Source: Archegozetes longisetosus (taxonomy: Eukaryota > Arthropoda > Arachnida > Sarcoptiformes > Trhypochthoniidae). Taken from it: a stretch of DNA of 64,000 nt. Location: assembly GCA_018873245.2 (NCBI GenBank), contig JAEMBT020000007.1:6541129-6605128 (forward strand). The letters are read 5' to 3'. The translations under genes and the position numbers were made by a program. Each line of letters begins with the position of its first letter. Positions within the stretch are counted from its first letter, which is position 1. Of the stretch, positions 35,821 through 49,800 are shown piece after piece. A model generated the notes under the pieces. It was not told the DNA's origin and ran no database searches. It was given only the letters and a program-made list of their open reading frames with translations.

Positions 35821-37221
35821 TATTTGATGCTGACACATAAATGGTAGTATATTTTACTAGTGGTACAGTTCAAAAAGGCTATTGTACTGTTGTAACAGGG
35901 TACATGTTAACTATGCTTTCATATTAGTTAAGACCAACTTATGTTAATTAAGTGTTTTAAATGAAAACTTTAATCCAAATTCTACAATTCAATACAAATA
36001 TACCTGTATTGGCGCAAAGAAAATATAGTTTCTTAGATCTAGCGTGTTATATGTCTATCCATTATGATTGGGCGATTGTTTCACTATTAAAAGTGACCAC
36101 TTCATGCGATATTTCTCAAGCCAATTATTTAACGATTGACTCTCTGTTCAAATGATAAATATTGTACGTTACTAGATAATTGTTGATCATTTTTTCTTCA
36201 TTGCTTTCATTTTGATGTCGATTGAGACATAGTTTGTAAGTAAATGCATTTTAAACTGTTCCTCCAATAGCTCTTATTCAAATCAATTATAACACCTATA
36301 ACTTAAAGAAATTTTTGAAAAATTTTCTCTTTAAGATGCATTAACCATTGAATATCTAATTTTTAAAAAGTTTTTAAATGTTTCTATCGATTTAAAAATA
36401 CAATAAATACATTATTCAAATGGATTAGATTAATTCAATGAAAAATTGATAACTTGTTTTATTACACTGTATGTAAATGTTTAAATGTACTGAAAAAAAT
36501 AAACAATCACAAAACAAGCACATATGATGTGTATTTTCGATTCAGTTATATAATACTATGCAAATGGAAAACTTATATCAATCTTGGAATCGAGCTCTTT
36601 ATCGTTTCAGAAAACAGATTTGTATGAATTGTTTGATATCGAGAAAGAATAAGAGAAAATAATACTATGGTCTAGTCCACTCATAAATAATGTATAATTG
36701 CATACATGAATCATATCTGAAGTTAACATATCGTCTGCTTAGTGCTATAAAATGCTATCTCTAATTCAAATAACGTTACTGATAACGCTTTATAACTCTG
36801 GTTCAATCAACTCATGATCTGCACACTATTCAAATCTGATCAATAAAACAACAGATAAGACAGTTTTTGGACCACTTAGAAACCCAAGTTCTTTACGATC
36901 AGAATATTCCGTTAAAGTGACTCCCTCACGTGAAATATTGGTTCCAATTTCTATCCAGTTCATCATCAAATCTTTGAGCTTTTGATAACTAGTTTTGCCA
37001 TTTGTGACAAAATAATGAATCAACTGATTATGATTTTTGCTTCAGATTTAAATTCAAATAATTTTAGTCTATTAATTAAAATGTGTTAAGTGAACTTGTA
37101 TTCAAGTATTTGTTACATTTTGGATATTCACAGTTTTAACTGTAATGATTTTGGAAAATTACAGTAACTTTTTTTGGTTTAGAGTAAGTCCTAAGTAGAT
37201 TTCTCCACAAAAAATCCAAAC

Positions 37222-37265
37222 AATCCAAAGAATTGAAGGAATCCAAGGAATTGAAGGAATCCAAA
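37222..37265 (+). repeat. 18-bp tandem repeat, about 2.4 units
   Basis: Unit AATCCAARGAATTGAAGG, two full copies and a partial third. Confidence 0.85.
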
Positions 37266-37888
37266 AAACACTAAAAATAGTCAGCTATTCATTAGTATCG
37301 AAGACGTTGCCAAATCCAATTATTAATTTAACTGAATATTCGATTATGGCTGGCAATAAGTTATTCCTTGTCTCATATGTTAGTAGAATTAAATCCAGGA
37401 AGAGAAGTATGATCTCTTTCTCTTTATTGATGGACTTCTAAAAATACTGATGAAAATTGTGAAATGCCTAATTTAGAGAAATAAATAGCAGGAATGAGAG
37501 GAAACATTGATTCGATTGTTGCCTAGTGTCTTCTAATGCGGTATTCTTCTGGCGTGCTCTTCAATGTTTTCAACTATCAGACAAAGAGCATAACTGTTGG
37601 AATAGAAATAATTGCGCAACAAATATAATAACTTTTTGCTTGTTGTTCAGTTGCTTTTATTTAACAAAAGCTCAAACCTTATGTTTTTTTTCATGGTTTA
37701 CTGCTTTTCCTGGTCATCAGTGATATATAGATTCCTTCTCTATGGCAAATATCATATCAATACGCGTTCAACAGTCCTCCAAATCGCTCAAAACTACAAA
37801 TACATTCACTGATTCTTGACTTTCTTGTCAGAGATGCGAAACAAATATAAAATGTGAGTGAGAAAGAGGAAGGGGGAGAGGGAGAGGA

Positions 37889-37893
<5 letters not shown>

Positions 37894-37940
<47 letters not shown>
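37894..37940 (+). repeat. (GA)n microsatellite
   Basis: About 23 GA units preceded by a purine-rich GGGAGAGG stretch. The serine-leucine frame read on the other strand is an artefact of this repeat. Confidence 0.95.
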
Positions 37941-37945
<5 letters not shown>

Positions 37946-40526
37946 ATTAAGAGTATTTGGATGAAATGCATAGCATTGTTCATTGTAATAATAAGGCATA
38001 CCTAAAAATCGATCATTAGAATAGCAATCGTAATAAAAAGAGGGTCATTTATCAAAAGAACATTTTCTTTTATTAATCCCATTTCAAATGAAATCACTCG
38101 CAATTGTAAGGGAGAACTAAACTCATTTCCTAAGCAGCTCATTATTGGAAAAAAGTTTACTCTTCATAATTGATATCAAATGATTTTGGGTGTAGGAAAC
38201 TAAAGCAAAGTTTAGTCATAATGAATAATTTTTACCAAATTGACAGTATTTTCAAGTGCAGATTTATATTTACTTTGATTTACTAAGAACTTGAAACAAG
38301 TTCATGACTAAAACAGAGTTTGTTTTTTGAGTTTCAACTTTTAATTCTGTTTGCTCTAAAAAATAGCTTTGCCACTAATTTCAAACAAAGTTTTATTATC
38401 ACATTGAAGCCATGCCCTACTTTATAGTTTAATATACTTTACAAATTTGACTCGAAATCTCGTTAAGTTCACAATGATTATAATCAAATAAAAATTTGCT
38501 TACGATGAACCAGGACTTGTTTGATTAGTCTTAATTATGTACGATTTGAAAAACAGCTAGTTTACTCTCAAGCTAATTGAGAGTCGACAATCTAACTTTC
38601 ACCACTCATTAGTCACTCAGCAAGATGTTTATACAATTGATCATAAATTCAAAGTAGGTCTAGGTCTTTTTTTTCCTTCCACATTAAATGCATTATATTC
38701 TGTTTTTCTTCTTCAGTATTATCTCCTGTTTGAAAAGAAGCGCACATCTGAGATAAATACTAAATCAATAGATCTAAATATGAAAGTATTAATCGATACT
38801 TTATTGAAACTTAAGCTAATATTGAACTTGATTATGAAGAATGAAAACTGTCTGTAGATGTAAGTACAACGTTGATTTCGGGAGCAGTTACAAAACACGC
38901 GATCGTATAGATCTACTCAGAAATAATTGTTAGATGGATTTTCATATCGATTCTGGTTATTTGACCCAAAAGACAGATCCAAAAATTGAGCTAAATTAAA
39001 AATAACTGGATCTGAAATGCTTTTTCTTACTGACAAATTGGTTTAATTTGTTTTAGTGATTTGAGCAAAACTTTTAATATAATAACAATAGATATCCTGA
39101 AAAGATGGACTGATACTAATAGATATTTCAGTCTATATCTTTAAGCATTTAGGTTTCATACAAGATTTCATTTGTTGTGGAAGAGTGAAAGGAAGAGTAG
39201 GTTTTGGCTTTTATTCTCAAGAGATAACTAGTGTGCGCATTGTATCTATGTTTATGTCATTCACAATATTCTTTCATTTCATCCTTTATTCTACTTCTCT
39301 ATCAAACCAATTCTCACTTGTATTCTATACCATTTTATATCCTTTTACATATTACAACTAAAGAGACAGAAGAATTAGTTTTGTAATAATACTCAACGAA
39401 ACGTTTGTGCACTTCTCTCCATTTGGCGAGTCAGCATCACCTTATGGCGAGGCTATTCTAACCTCAATCCAACTTCTCAACGACATTCACATAACAATCT
39501 CATTAACTTTTATTAACAAACACTTCTACTTAAAATATATGTCCCATTCAATTGTATAAGTTTATTATGAAAGTTTTCAATTCCAAAATCTTAGACTGAT
39601 TCTAGTTTATTTGCACTGAAAAATTAGTAAAAGTTCTCAAATAAAAGTTTATGTTTACTAAACGTGATCTGAACTCTAATAGAAATTAATGATTTACTTA
39701 TAAGATCTGGTGATAGATCCAATTTCCGAGAAAAGCATTTCATTCCAACTAATGTTTCGATTTATTATGTTTGAAAATTAGTTGTTCTATGTCTTTATTT
39801 GTGATCATATGAGAAACTTTAAAAAGTTTAGGTTTGTTTAGTTTGATAGAAAGTTAGAGTAACACTCTCTGATTTGTATGGCTTTCATAAACCAAGACTT
39901 AATTATTACTCATTTCCACAAACCACATAACTAGGCGTTAAACTGTATTTGCATTAGAGGAGAAAATGACTGATTTGGCTCATTATCCACCATATTATTT
40001 GAATTGAGTGAATAAACTGAACCGTGGTTTAGGCTACAATTGAGGGAATCGGCATTAGATTATAAATGAAAGCAAATAAAAGTGACCAATCAGTATTAGT
40101 TTGTATTGAATTTAATTTCTAGTCTTAATCTTGCGTTGGTAGTCATGGCGAGTATTTTTAATAAAACAGAACGTCTGGGATACAGGCATAATAACAGTTG
40201 AAAAAATAAATTTTTTCCTGTTTCAATCATAACAAACACAAAAGGATCGTAAAACGTGATTAAGTTAATAAGTTGACCCAAACTTTTTATTGACTTTCCA
40301 TTATTGAGCATCATCTTCACCAATGTGACATAACTGCTTCACTCATAAATATTTTGATTTCAAATCTTAGTTTTGTGATTCTTAACAATAGCCAAACGAA
40401 AAAAGGTTATAAAATTCAATTTAAAGTTTAATTTTATTTCTTGAATTCTGTTTGAATTTCTTTTTAATAAACAAGTATTGAAATCTAAGGCCTCCCGTGA
40501 ATTTCAATTGCCATTCTACGTAAGTA

Positions 40527-40735
40527 CACTTGAAAAGTTAATAATAGGTGATAGCGACAAGAAAAGACCGGCGTCAATTTCTTTCCAAATTCTGTTGAAG
40601 TTCTTTTACTTTGAAATTGCAAATATTGAATATTCCGTAAGTTTGTTAATATCTGTTATATTATGATCTGATGAAAGCACCCTATGACAACGCAACATTT
40701 CTGGTTGCTATCAACGTTTGTTAAGCTCTTCAGTG
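40527..40735 (+). mobile_element. family A MITE, copy 4
   Basis: A 209-bp copy with TA at 40525-40526 and 40736-40737. The left end is CACTTGAAAAGTTAATAATA and the right end, reverse complemented, is CACTGAAGAGCTTAACAAAC. The inner text TTGAATATTCCGTAAGTTTG is shared with copy 6. Confidence 0.72.
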
Positions 40736-43649
40736 TAAGTCTGTCTTTTCTGAAATTCTTCTGAAATAACCTGAGCATAAGATTTGATATATTAAATTCA
40801 ATTCATATGGAAATACACTGCCATTTAAATGTTGGTCACATAAAACTTCAAATTAAAATTTTAAGTTTATATCAAAAGTGAAAAGAAATCAAAATATTGT
40901 CCGTTACCAGACTATTAATTGGTTTTTTCAAATAGAGTAAGCAATGACTAAACGAGAAAACGACTTAACTCAATATTTCATTTGATTAAGTCCTAAATGA
41001 GAGATTAACAATTTTATACGAGTCTCACATTTGAATTCCACTTAATATTAGTTTATGATCAAATTGAAAACTTTCAAAGTGAAATCATTGCAAATTCAGA
41101 AGAAACTTGAATCACAAACTTTGTTTTAGATAAATAACACATTACTTTAGTGAAAATAGATTTCAACTATGATTTATATAAAATAAAAAGTTTGTTGTGA
41201 AATCTCTGCCTGCAAATTATTTACACAACAACTCTTTTGTTCAGTTCGAGCCCATTAGGAGTGCTGTTTCAGATCAATTTCCAGTATAGCATATAATCAA
41301 AAACGAGTTATTCTGACAGAAAAAATATTATATCAAAATAATTGACGAATTATGAACATCGATTGGGTCAACCAATAATTCACAAAATAGAGGAATTTTC
41401 TATCAATCAATAGAATAGTTTAAGAAACGTGAAGGATAAAGGTTTATGCCACCAAAACTATATATCATAAGTTCCGTATTAAGCCGGTTAAGCATTAATC
41501 TTTATCTTTGCACATGTATCAAGCTGCATTCCTATGCTAAGCTGTTTTCTTATTAATAGGATGACGACTTAATTCACAACTTACGATTAAACGCTTCATT
41601 CAAGTAACACAAAAAATATCCTTCAACATGACTTTGAAATAGCAAATATTCGGCTTCCTTACTTAACAATATTTGACTGCTAAAATCGATCTCAATACAA
41701 CTAAACTTCAGTTTTGTGATAACTGATCTTTTATCGATATTTTTATTTAAACTTTTAACTAGTAATATATAGCCTTTAATTATACGCGACCGTTTAATTT
41801 CGTATATTCTTTAGTTATATTCGTATATATGAGAAAAAGTTAAAAACTTTTTGGATTTCTAATAAAGAAGATAAAGCGCAAACTGAGAGGATGGATCTTC
41901 TGTAATTATCCTAGAAATAATGGATATAAATATTGTTTGAATAACTTGTGACAGTTTAATATCGATAAGTTACTTGCCGCTTAGATAACTTCAATTGTAA
42001 TATCTATCCCTTAGTAGTTAAAATGTTACAGAGAAACGCCTCAAATACGTTTTCTATACTCACTGACACATAGTACTTCAATGATTGATGAAATTTCATT
42101 AAATGTTCATCAATTTTTCGGATAAGTATGAAAAAATGTTCAAAATCGATTATAATTAGAAAACAGAAGTAAAACAGAAGTATTTGCCGATTCCGATTTT
42201 TTGATGGCATTTTGAGCTTTTACGAAAACTCAAAACATTAAATCGATATTTGAATATTTTAGAAAACTTAGAATATAACTCAAATAATATGAGAGGCACG
42301 AAAACTTATTTATATTTCTACTGAACGCTCATTAAATCTCACATCCTTTCAAATGTATGACATAATTCACACAAAATAAGTTCAAATCCTTATCACTATT
42401 GAAGTGGTGAAATATTGAATTGATTTATGCATAAATATTTCAAATTTGTTCCATTTTGGAAATATTGCGCAAACTTTCATATTAGACATGAGATGCAATG
42501 TTATGGCATATATAAATATTCTTTTAATATTAATACCTCTATTATTTTTCAAAACAAATATGTCTCTCATTCTTAAAAGCTTTCAACCAAATGTTTTGGT
42601 AGAAAGTTTCAAATGAAATTCTTGATAATATCTATATATCTACTCTAAATAGAAATGAATTCCTGAAAACATTGATAGAATTTTTCTGAAATAACAGACT
42701 CAGTGAAAAATTATTAATGATGTGGAGATATCGCAAGTTTTATCTAAAAATCTACATTAATTTTTCCATTTCATACAAGGTTCTGTATATATTTGCCTGA
42801 AAATATGATTTATAAAATCTATCATCAGTCAAACTGTAACTCCAAACAAGTCTAGACTCGTTTTAAAAAAACTGAAACATTTGTTACCATAAAAACGAGT
42901 TTCAATAACCATTTCTTATTTATTGAACAAAAGTTTCACTTTAATGATTTTTTGTTTTATACCTATAGAGTATTTCTAAAGTTATAACTTTCACAAAAGC
43001 CAGCGAAGCATAATTTTTTAGCAACTTTACCATTGGTTCAAATTTTGCTATCGCTATATAGGAATAAGTTTAGAAAAATGGATAAAATTAATTAATTGAT
43101 GAATTAATGTATTATTTGATAAATGGATTACTATAATAATTGAGATATGATGTTTAAGTCATTTATGTATGAATGAAAAAGCATTCTGCTGTTTGTGGCA
43201 CAATTTAGATAGAACTACTTTTGACACACCATTAATACAACTATAGTTAATTTAATCCATACTATCCCAGTAATTGCTTTAAAATTTTACCAATATTTTT
43301 ACTCTTTACTTAACTTTTTAGACTAATCGATAGATTCTTGTTAAATATATTGTGTTAATGATAACTTTAATCAACTGTGAACAATTTTATTATATGCAAA
43401 AAATCAAATCTGAAACAAAAATGCTGGAAAAATGAAATATTAAGCGATTTATATTTGAACGTTCTGTAACTTACATGATTTATTAAAATATAATATTCAA
43501 TATAATCTATAGTGAAATAATTAACATTAATTACATTAGATTGGTTAAGATTACATATTTAAAAGTAGAGGAAAAGGTTAGATATATTACATTAAAATGA
43601 TATATAATACATAATTAAACGTAATAGAAATAATGAAAATCTATTAAAT

Positions 43650-43655
43650 TTTATT
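43650..43655 (-). terminator. candidate polyadenylation signal for the receptor gene
   Basis: Minus-strand AATAAA lies about 47 nt past the stop codon of the last receptor exon. Such hexamers are frequent at this base composition. Confidence 0.4.
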
Positions 43656-43701
43656 ATCATATAATTGTAAGCTAGTAAAAGAAGTAATTCGAATAAATTG
43701 G

Positions 43702-43853
43702 CTATAATTGCACATCTTTATCCCAGCTGTTAATCACAAACTCGATATTGCTTGAGCCGCCCAAACATCCATTACTGTTAGTTTGAGTACCAGTACTTAC
43801 TTTACTTACATTACTATTAATACTACACCGAAGCTTTTCACTCATTTCGTATT
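43702..43853 (-). CDS. mtt: mGluR-like receptor, last exon with stop (residues 718-767)
   Basis: A TTTACAG acceptor is followed by two bases that complete the split codon left by the upstream exon, then by 49 in-frame codons and a TAG stop. The peptide begins YEMSEKLRC and ends WDKDVQL, a plausible cytoplasmic tail that is serine- and asparagine-rich. The final V-Q-L has the hydrophobic-x-hydrophobic form of a class II PDZ ligand. The exon was found by phase and splice-site fit, not by homology, and further small tail exons could exist between it and 46925. Confidence 0.65.
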
Positions 43854-46800
43854 CTGTAAAACAAACAGAAAATCTCTATAAATTTGTTTATCCTCCTTTT
43901 TCTTACTTTTCTCTATCTCTCGTCCACAACCCCAGAACAAGACATTCGCTTAAGATTTTTGTTATTTGTAGTCAACTTATATTGTGTTAGAGCCTAACCA
44001 CAACCCATTTAACCGATGTCTGAATGGATCGAAGATTCAGACGGTCTAAAACGTGTCGATAGGTTTAAAGTCAAACTCAAAAGTAACTTTTACTCTAATA
44101 TATTATAAGAATTCATTGGTCGCTTAGACTTTCAGTTTTTGATTTGTTTTCAAATTTGTTTCTGTAAAAACTGTCGACAAGTTGATGACAGACATTATAA
44201 AATCTGATTTTGAATGCTCTTTAGTCAATTCGAAAAGACTTTCAAAGGGAAAGTAATGGCAATTCTGTGAAAAATTGTTATATTTTATCATAAATTTCTT
44301 AGTAGTGATTATTTAAGGGACTTTTATTGCAACATCAGATATGGTTATCCTTTATATGGATCGCCAAATTGTTCAGGCAGAGGATTCATGACATTATATA
44401 TGAAGTTTTAAGACATGGTTTTAAACAAATTTCATAGGATCTTCCCATTTGTTGCGAACACTCTCTTAAATACTTAATTATAAAGTTTATAGATTAAAAA
44501 GTTGTATATGTTCTGAAAAGCTAATAAATTATTAAAACTTGAATTTAAGATTTGTACTAGTGTCTTTTAAAATAAAAAGAAACGTTATTTATTAATAAAT
44601 TTACTGAATTAGTAATAGTATTAAAGTACTTTCTAAAACATCCCGTAGAAACAGCATTAAACAGTGATTAAAAGTTATGAAACAAAGCATAAATCCTTTT
44701 AATGGCTCATAAAAGTTAGTGCATATTAACTTGTATGCAGTCATTAATTATTAATTTTTCAAATTTCAAGCTTTATTAGTTAGACTTTGTTTACTAAACC
44801 TAAAAATTTAGATTGAGTTATGGTTATTGTCAGGCATTATTGAAAGTTTATTATCTGTCTCTATCCAATTATAAAGAGTGTATAAATTATAAGTTATGGT
44901 TTTGTTTGCTCTCACTTTTTTCCAACCCTTTTATGCAAATGATTTGAATCTCCCAGATCAAGCAAATCTTTTGTGAAAAACAAACCAATTCCAAACAAAT
45001 TAGACATAAGGGACACGAAAATTTTACTTCAGACTCCATTCTCAAAATAACTTATTCATCTTGCTAATACACTGAATTTTCTTTTCTTAATTTGTCTTCA
45101 AATTTGTTTCTTATTTTTAGATTTAGCCCAACTTCAAGTTTTATAAACATCCTTCAAATCAACAGCTGCTGTACTTCTACACTGAGGTAAAGCTCAACTT
45201 TAATGAAAGACATTCTCTTTATTATCAAAATAATTTTCATGCTTCTGATCGCTTATTGAAAACTAGAGCATTGCTGGATATGTAGTTGTCTATTGATACT
45301 GCGCGAGATATTAGAGAATTTTGTTCTCTTTCTATGTGCTGTTGTTAGGGTTGTAAAAAGTGATCTTTTTGAAAAATGTTTCACAACAAAATTGTTTTAG
45401 ACTAGTTTCTGCTTTGGCAATTGAATTGAGTCGACCACGCTTTTTACTCGCATTCATGTTTATTCATTAATACTTTTATTCATAAAATCAAAATATGTTT
45501 AATCCAAATGAAAGTCATGCGTTTGTCAATAACACAATACATAATTTGGGATTAATTGACGCAATGGAGATGACGAGTTTTCAATAAAAGTTTATTTTAA
45601 AATGTTTTGTAACAATTTAAACAACGCTCAAATTGTTTTAAAACAGTGTTCTAAATTGTTATAAAACACTTTTTAAACAATGCTTTGAAACATTTATAGC
45701 CCTAACTCTAGTTTAACAACAACTAAGAAAAAAATGGTCAATGGGATGATCCAAAAATAATCTCAATTAATGATTAATCACGTGTTAAGATATTGATGGG
45801 TCTGATAAGACTGTCAGGTATAGAATAAGTCTAAAGGGAAGCCAAGTTTGAAGCACCTAACAAGTGGTATATGGACAAGCAAATATTTGAAACAGATCAG
45901 CAAAACTATTTGAGTCCCTTCTAAGGTTTCATGTCAAAGTCTGAAGCTTTACAGGACTAGCCAATCACTTTGACCACTAGTCCAATAAGACTTAAATTAA
46001 ATATTTGATTAAAAACTCGTTTCTTTAGTGACATTTCAGTTCTTGTTATAAAAAGTTTAACATCTCTTCGGAAAATCATTAGTCACTTATATCTATCGAT
46101 AATCAAATTTTGAAGAAATAGAAAAATAATCTGAAATCGATCTGATTTAAAAGAAATCAAATATATCGCTATTTTGAAAAGTGATGTGTAGTAGGACAAA
46201 AAGAAAATACTGAAGCCTACGTTTGAGTTCTTATTCGATGTTCAGTTGGATTTCGGGAAGTCTTATTGATTGGGTTAAAAGCTAACATACTTTTTGACTT
46301 AGAACTAATACCAAAGTTATAGGTTACTGAACGAAAGATAGTTTTAAACGGACAAATGAATTTACTGAATGGTTTGGAAATAGTTACTCTGTATTGATAT
46401 TCGAGAACATAAAAATATATTGAGGCTGAACTAGCATTCCAAATGATGACTAAACTAAGTAATGGTAAATACAAAATGATTCCATGTTAACACATGTATT
46501 TCTCACTACACTGATTATATTCAAGTTCAACCATAAGTATTACGGCAAATGTGGATCAAATGTAACTGAATTGGTAACAGTTTCAGTATTAGATTGAATA
46601 ATTTTCTGCTACATTTCGATAAGCCGTGAAACATGTTTAACCGCACATGTTTGTAGTTTTTACTTATGAATGTCAACATTTAGTTTACATTGGAGTAAAT
46701 TTAGGTGGGCTTTATTTTTTCAGTAATCAATCAATCTTAACTTTAACTAACCCAATGCTTCTTTTCATCACTAAAATCTCTACTTCCTCTAAATTTATAG

Positions 46801-49800
46801 CTTTTTCTAGGGATTTATCCAACAAATAACAGATTCCATTGTGGTTATCTCCCAATTAGAAGTCGACGAGGGAGTGGACACGTGATAGATATTAAAAGCT
46901 AGTTAGAAAATGGAGTAAACCTACCATCTGACTGAGTCGCAGATTCGACTCGAATCGATGAAGTGGTGGCGAGAGTGGCAGTGGCCGTTGTTTGAATGTT
47001 ATTCTTCAGAGTTCCGTATTTGTTTTGAGGCATCATTGACTGCCTGACGTTCTTTTCTGGATGCAAAATGATAATATAGACTTTTGGTGTAAATAAACAT
47101 AAGAGAGTGACGGTTGCACTCATTGAGATGGCGACCGACATTGTTGTCAGGTTTAATGCGATGTGATTGCTTTGAGATGATGTGAAGTAAATGGGAACGA
47201 ATGCCAACCATATTATGCATGTGGTGTACATTGTGAATCCTATGTATTTTGACTCGTTGAATGCTTCAGGTATCTTACGAGTCAGTACAGCGTAAACCGT
47301 ACAAATAACTAAATAATGAAATAAATTACTTTATCTTACTACAAATTCTCTCTTACTTAACACGCAGTTAAGTAGGCCCTAAAAGCAGACTAAGTGAATC
47401 TTTAGAAAATCAAGGCTAATTTGATACTGCTTTTAAAATACATTTAACTGCGTGTTCAACTTCTATGCTTTCACTTGTTCTCTTTGAGCAAATTCAAGCC
47501 ATTATTACTACATATAAGCAAATTACAAGTTTCTATCATTTTCTTTTTCATAACAATGCTATAAATCATTCTTTTGATTGATTTCTTAGATATTAATGTT
47601 TTATTGATCAAATCCATTATAATGTTCCTCAACTTGAATGTAATTAAATTCTATCGAAAATTTTTTTAAAGCTTTTCATTAAAAGAAATAGTGCGTGCAT
47701 TGTAAGGATCTCAAAATGAAATCCCCAAATTCCTACAAAACCTATAGTAATTCAAACGCTTTTCACATCAACTAACGTGATATATCATTTTAAAGTCTGT
47801 TTATCAGATCATTAAACTGCTTCAATCAAAGGAATTATTACTGATTTATTTAGGAATTGTTGGTGTTCAAAGAGCTGTAAGCCTTACGATGCAATTACAT
47901 TGCATTATCAATCCCTGTGGGATTTATAATGGGGTCAAAATTTATGTAATTTCAAGTTTAAAGTCTTCATGTATTATGCATAAAATTGATATTCTTGACT
48001 ATTTTCTAGAAAAATTGAAAAGGAAACCAAAAGACCTGGTCAGTGAAATATGTCCATAAAAACGGCTATAAAGACCTACTAGAACGTTATCAAGCGCGTG
48101 AAGACAAGCCTACTAAAAGCTTCAGGCTACTAGTGTATAGTAGGCTTTGCTCAATCTATAGCAATGTCTTTAGTTGACATGAAGTTTTCATTCAGTATTG
48201 AAGTTATGATAGAATAGAAAATTGCGGATTTCAGAGGCAGCGCCTTATGTTTAGGGGAATGAGCTGATTGTTGTGGTCAGACTGATAAGCGAGAATAGCA
48301 ATGTGTTTACTCTTACCAACGAGAATTATTGGATAAATGAAAGCAACAAAGTTTCCCGCGTTGATCGATGCTTCACAAACTAAATGATTATCTTCACGTG
48401 TTGGATAGAAATGAATAGCTTTTGGTGGAGAGAATGCTAACCAGACGACAGTAATGAAGACTTGAATCATAACGAGACCTCCACAAATTAGGAGCTGAGA
48501 CTTAGGGCTTATAAAACTGGGTCTACGCGCCGACTTTTTGCCGGCTTTGAAAATTCGAGCGATTCGGTTAGTCTTAGTCAGTATAGCACTGTATACAACA
48601 GCGAAACATAAGCCAATGCCTGCTTTTTGAGCACCGCAGAGAAAGTCAGAAGGTTTTTGGACCAGAATGAAAGTCATTCCATAACACATGAGAATTCCCG
48701 CGAGAAGCACAAAACACAACTCACGTCCTGACGCACGAACTACAGGAGTATCATTGTATTTAATGAAGACAAATATCACGAATAAAGTAATAAAAATGCC
48801 AGTCCAGGAGAATAACAAGGCGCCAATAGACCACACGCTGTCTGGTCTCATATATTCTTCTGGAATTGGTACACAACGCCCTTTTTGGCTGTCAGGAAGA
48901 AATCCGTCCGGACATTCAACGCACTGTGTCTCTGTTATTAACACTTGATATTTAGTGCAATTCAAACAGTGGAAGCAACACTTCTCTCCCTCCAAATATG
49001 CCTTTACTTGTCCCCTGTCGCACGGCTGACTGCAAACCGACACCGGTATTGTCGAATCATCGAAATGAAATTGAACTTCACTCAAATTCAAGTTGAGTAC
49101 TCCATCTTCGTACTCTCCTACTTGTATCCAATCGAATACTCCTTCTGATATCTGCTTGTAGTGGATTATTCTATAACGAGCTGGTCCGTCACCATCAGCT
49201 GCAAAGTGAAAATCGTGCCCATCGAGCCCTAGAGATTGTGTCAAAATGGAATCAACAAAATTGATGGTAAATCTACTCTTAAGTTCTAAAACAATGGTCA
49301 AAAGACAATTTATTAAGTTGACAAAAGCTAAGACGTAGTACAAAGTGTTTATATTTGTGTATAACTGATACCTAAGCCTTATCTTAAAGAGAATTTTAAC
49401 TGTTTTTGGCGACTTCGGTTGCGAATAAGTACATATTTTATATTAAACATTATCTAAGCCTATAGAGGAAAATGTAATGATTTCCATGAGGACCAACGGG
49501 TCATCAAAGCCCATACTTTTTTAATGCTCTATTTGATTGGAAGAAATGAGAGCCAAACCGTAGAAATAACTTTCGTTTTGATAGAGCCCCATAAACAATA
49601 GCTATAAGTCATGCGAATCGCTAAAAGATAAGGCATTGCTGAAAATGAATTCGAAAATTGTTGACGCGAACAGAAAACATTCATAACTTTAATGTTAGAA
49701 TCTATTATCTTTCTAACAATAGATCGACAACACCAATAAACTAAGCAAATAATGTATAATTAGTTGAAAGAAGTTGCATTTTTCAGATTCTTATGTTTCT

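Larger units (their letters stand above)
28529..43649. other. 15-kb gene-poor stretch
   Basis: Contains repeat family B copy 1, family A copy 4, the (GA)n tract and two short tandem repeats. No frame in it carries a recognisable domain on either strand. Confidence 0.5.

Noticed and set aside
37757-37999. Minus-strand frame with a long serine-leucine run
   Set aside because: It is the (GA)n microsatellite read in frame.
43890-44070. Possible extra receptor tail exon (serine-rich reading on the minus strand with a TTTTAG acceptor and GTTAAA donor)
   Set aside because: Its length does not keep the phase needed by the last exon, and the serine-rich frame is not the one entered from the upstream exon. 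The GTCTGAAT/ATTCAGAC hairpin there is only 8 bp.
48106-48147. 10-bp inverted repeat AAGCCTACTA/TAGTAGGCTT
   Set aside because: Short and isolated, with no sign of a mobile element or RNA gene.
48945-49148. Plus-strand frames opposite the receptor exon (48688-48948 and 48945-49148)
   Set aside because: Antisense shadows of the coding exon.
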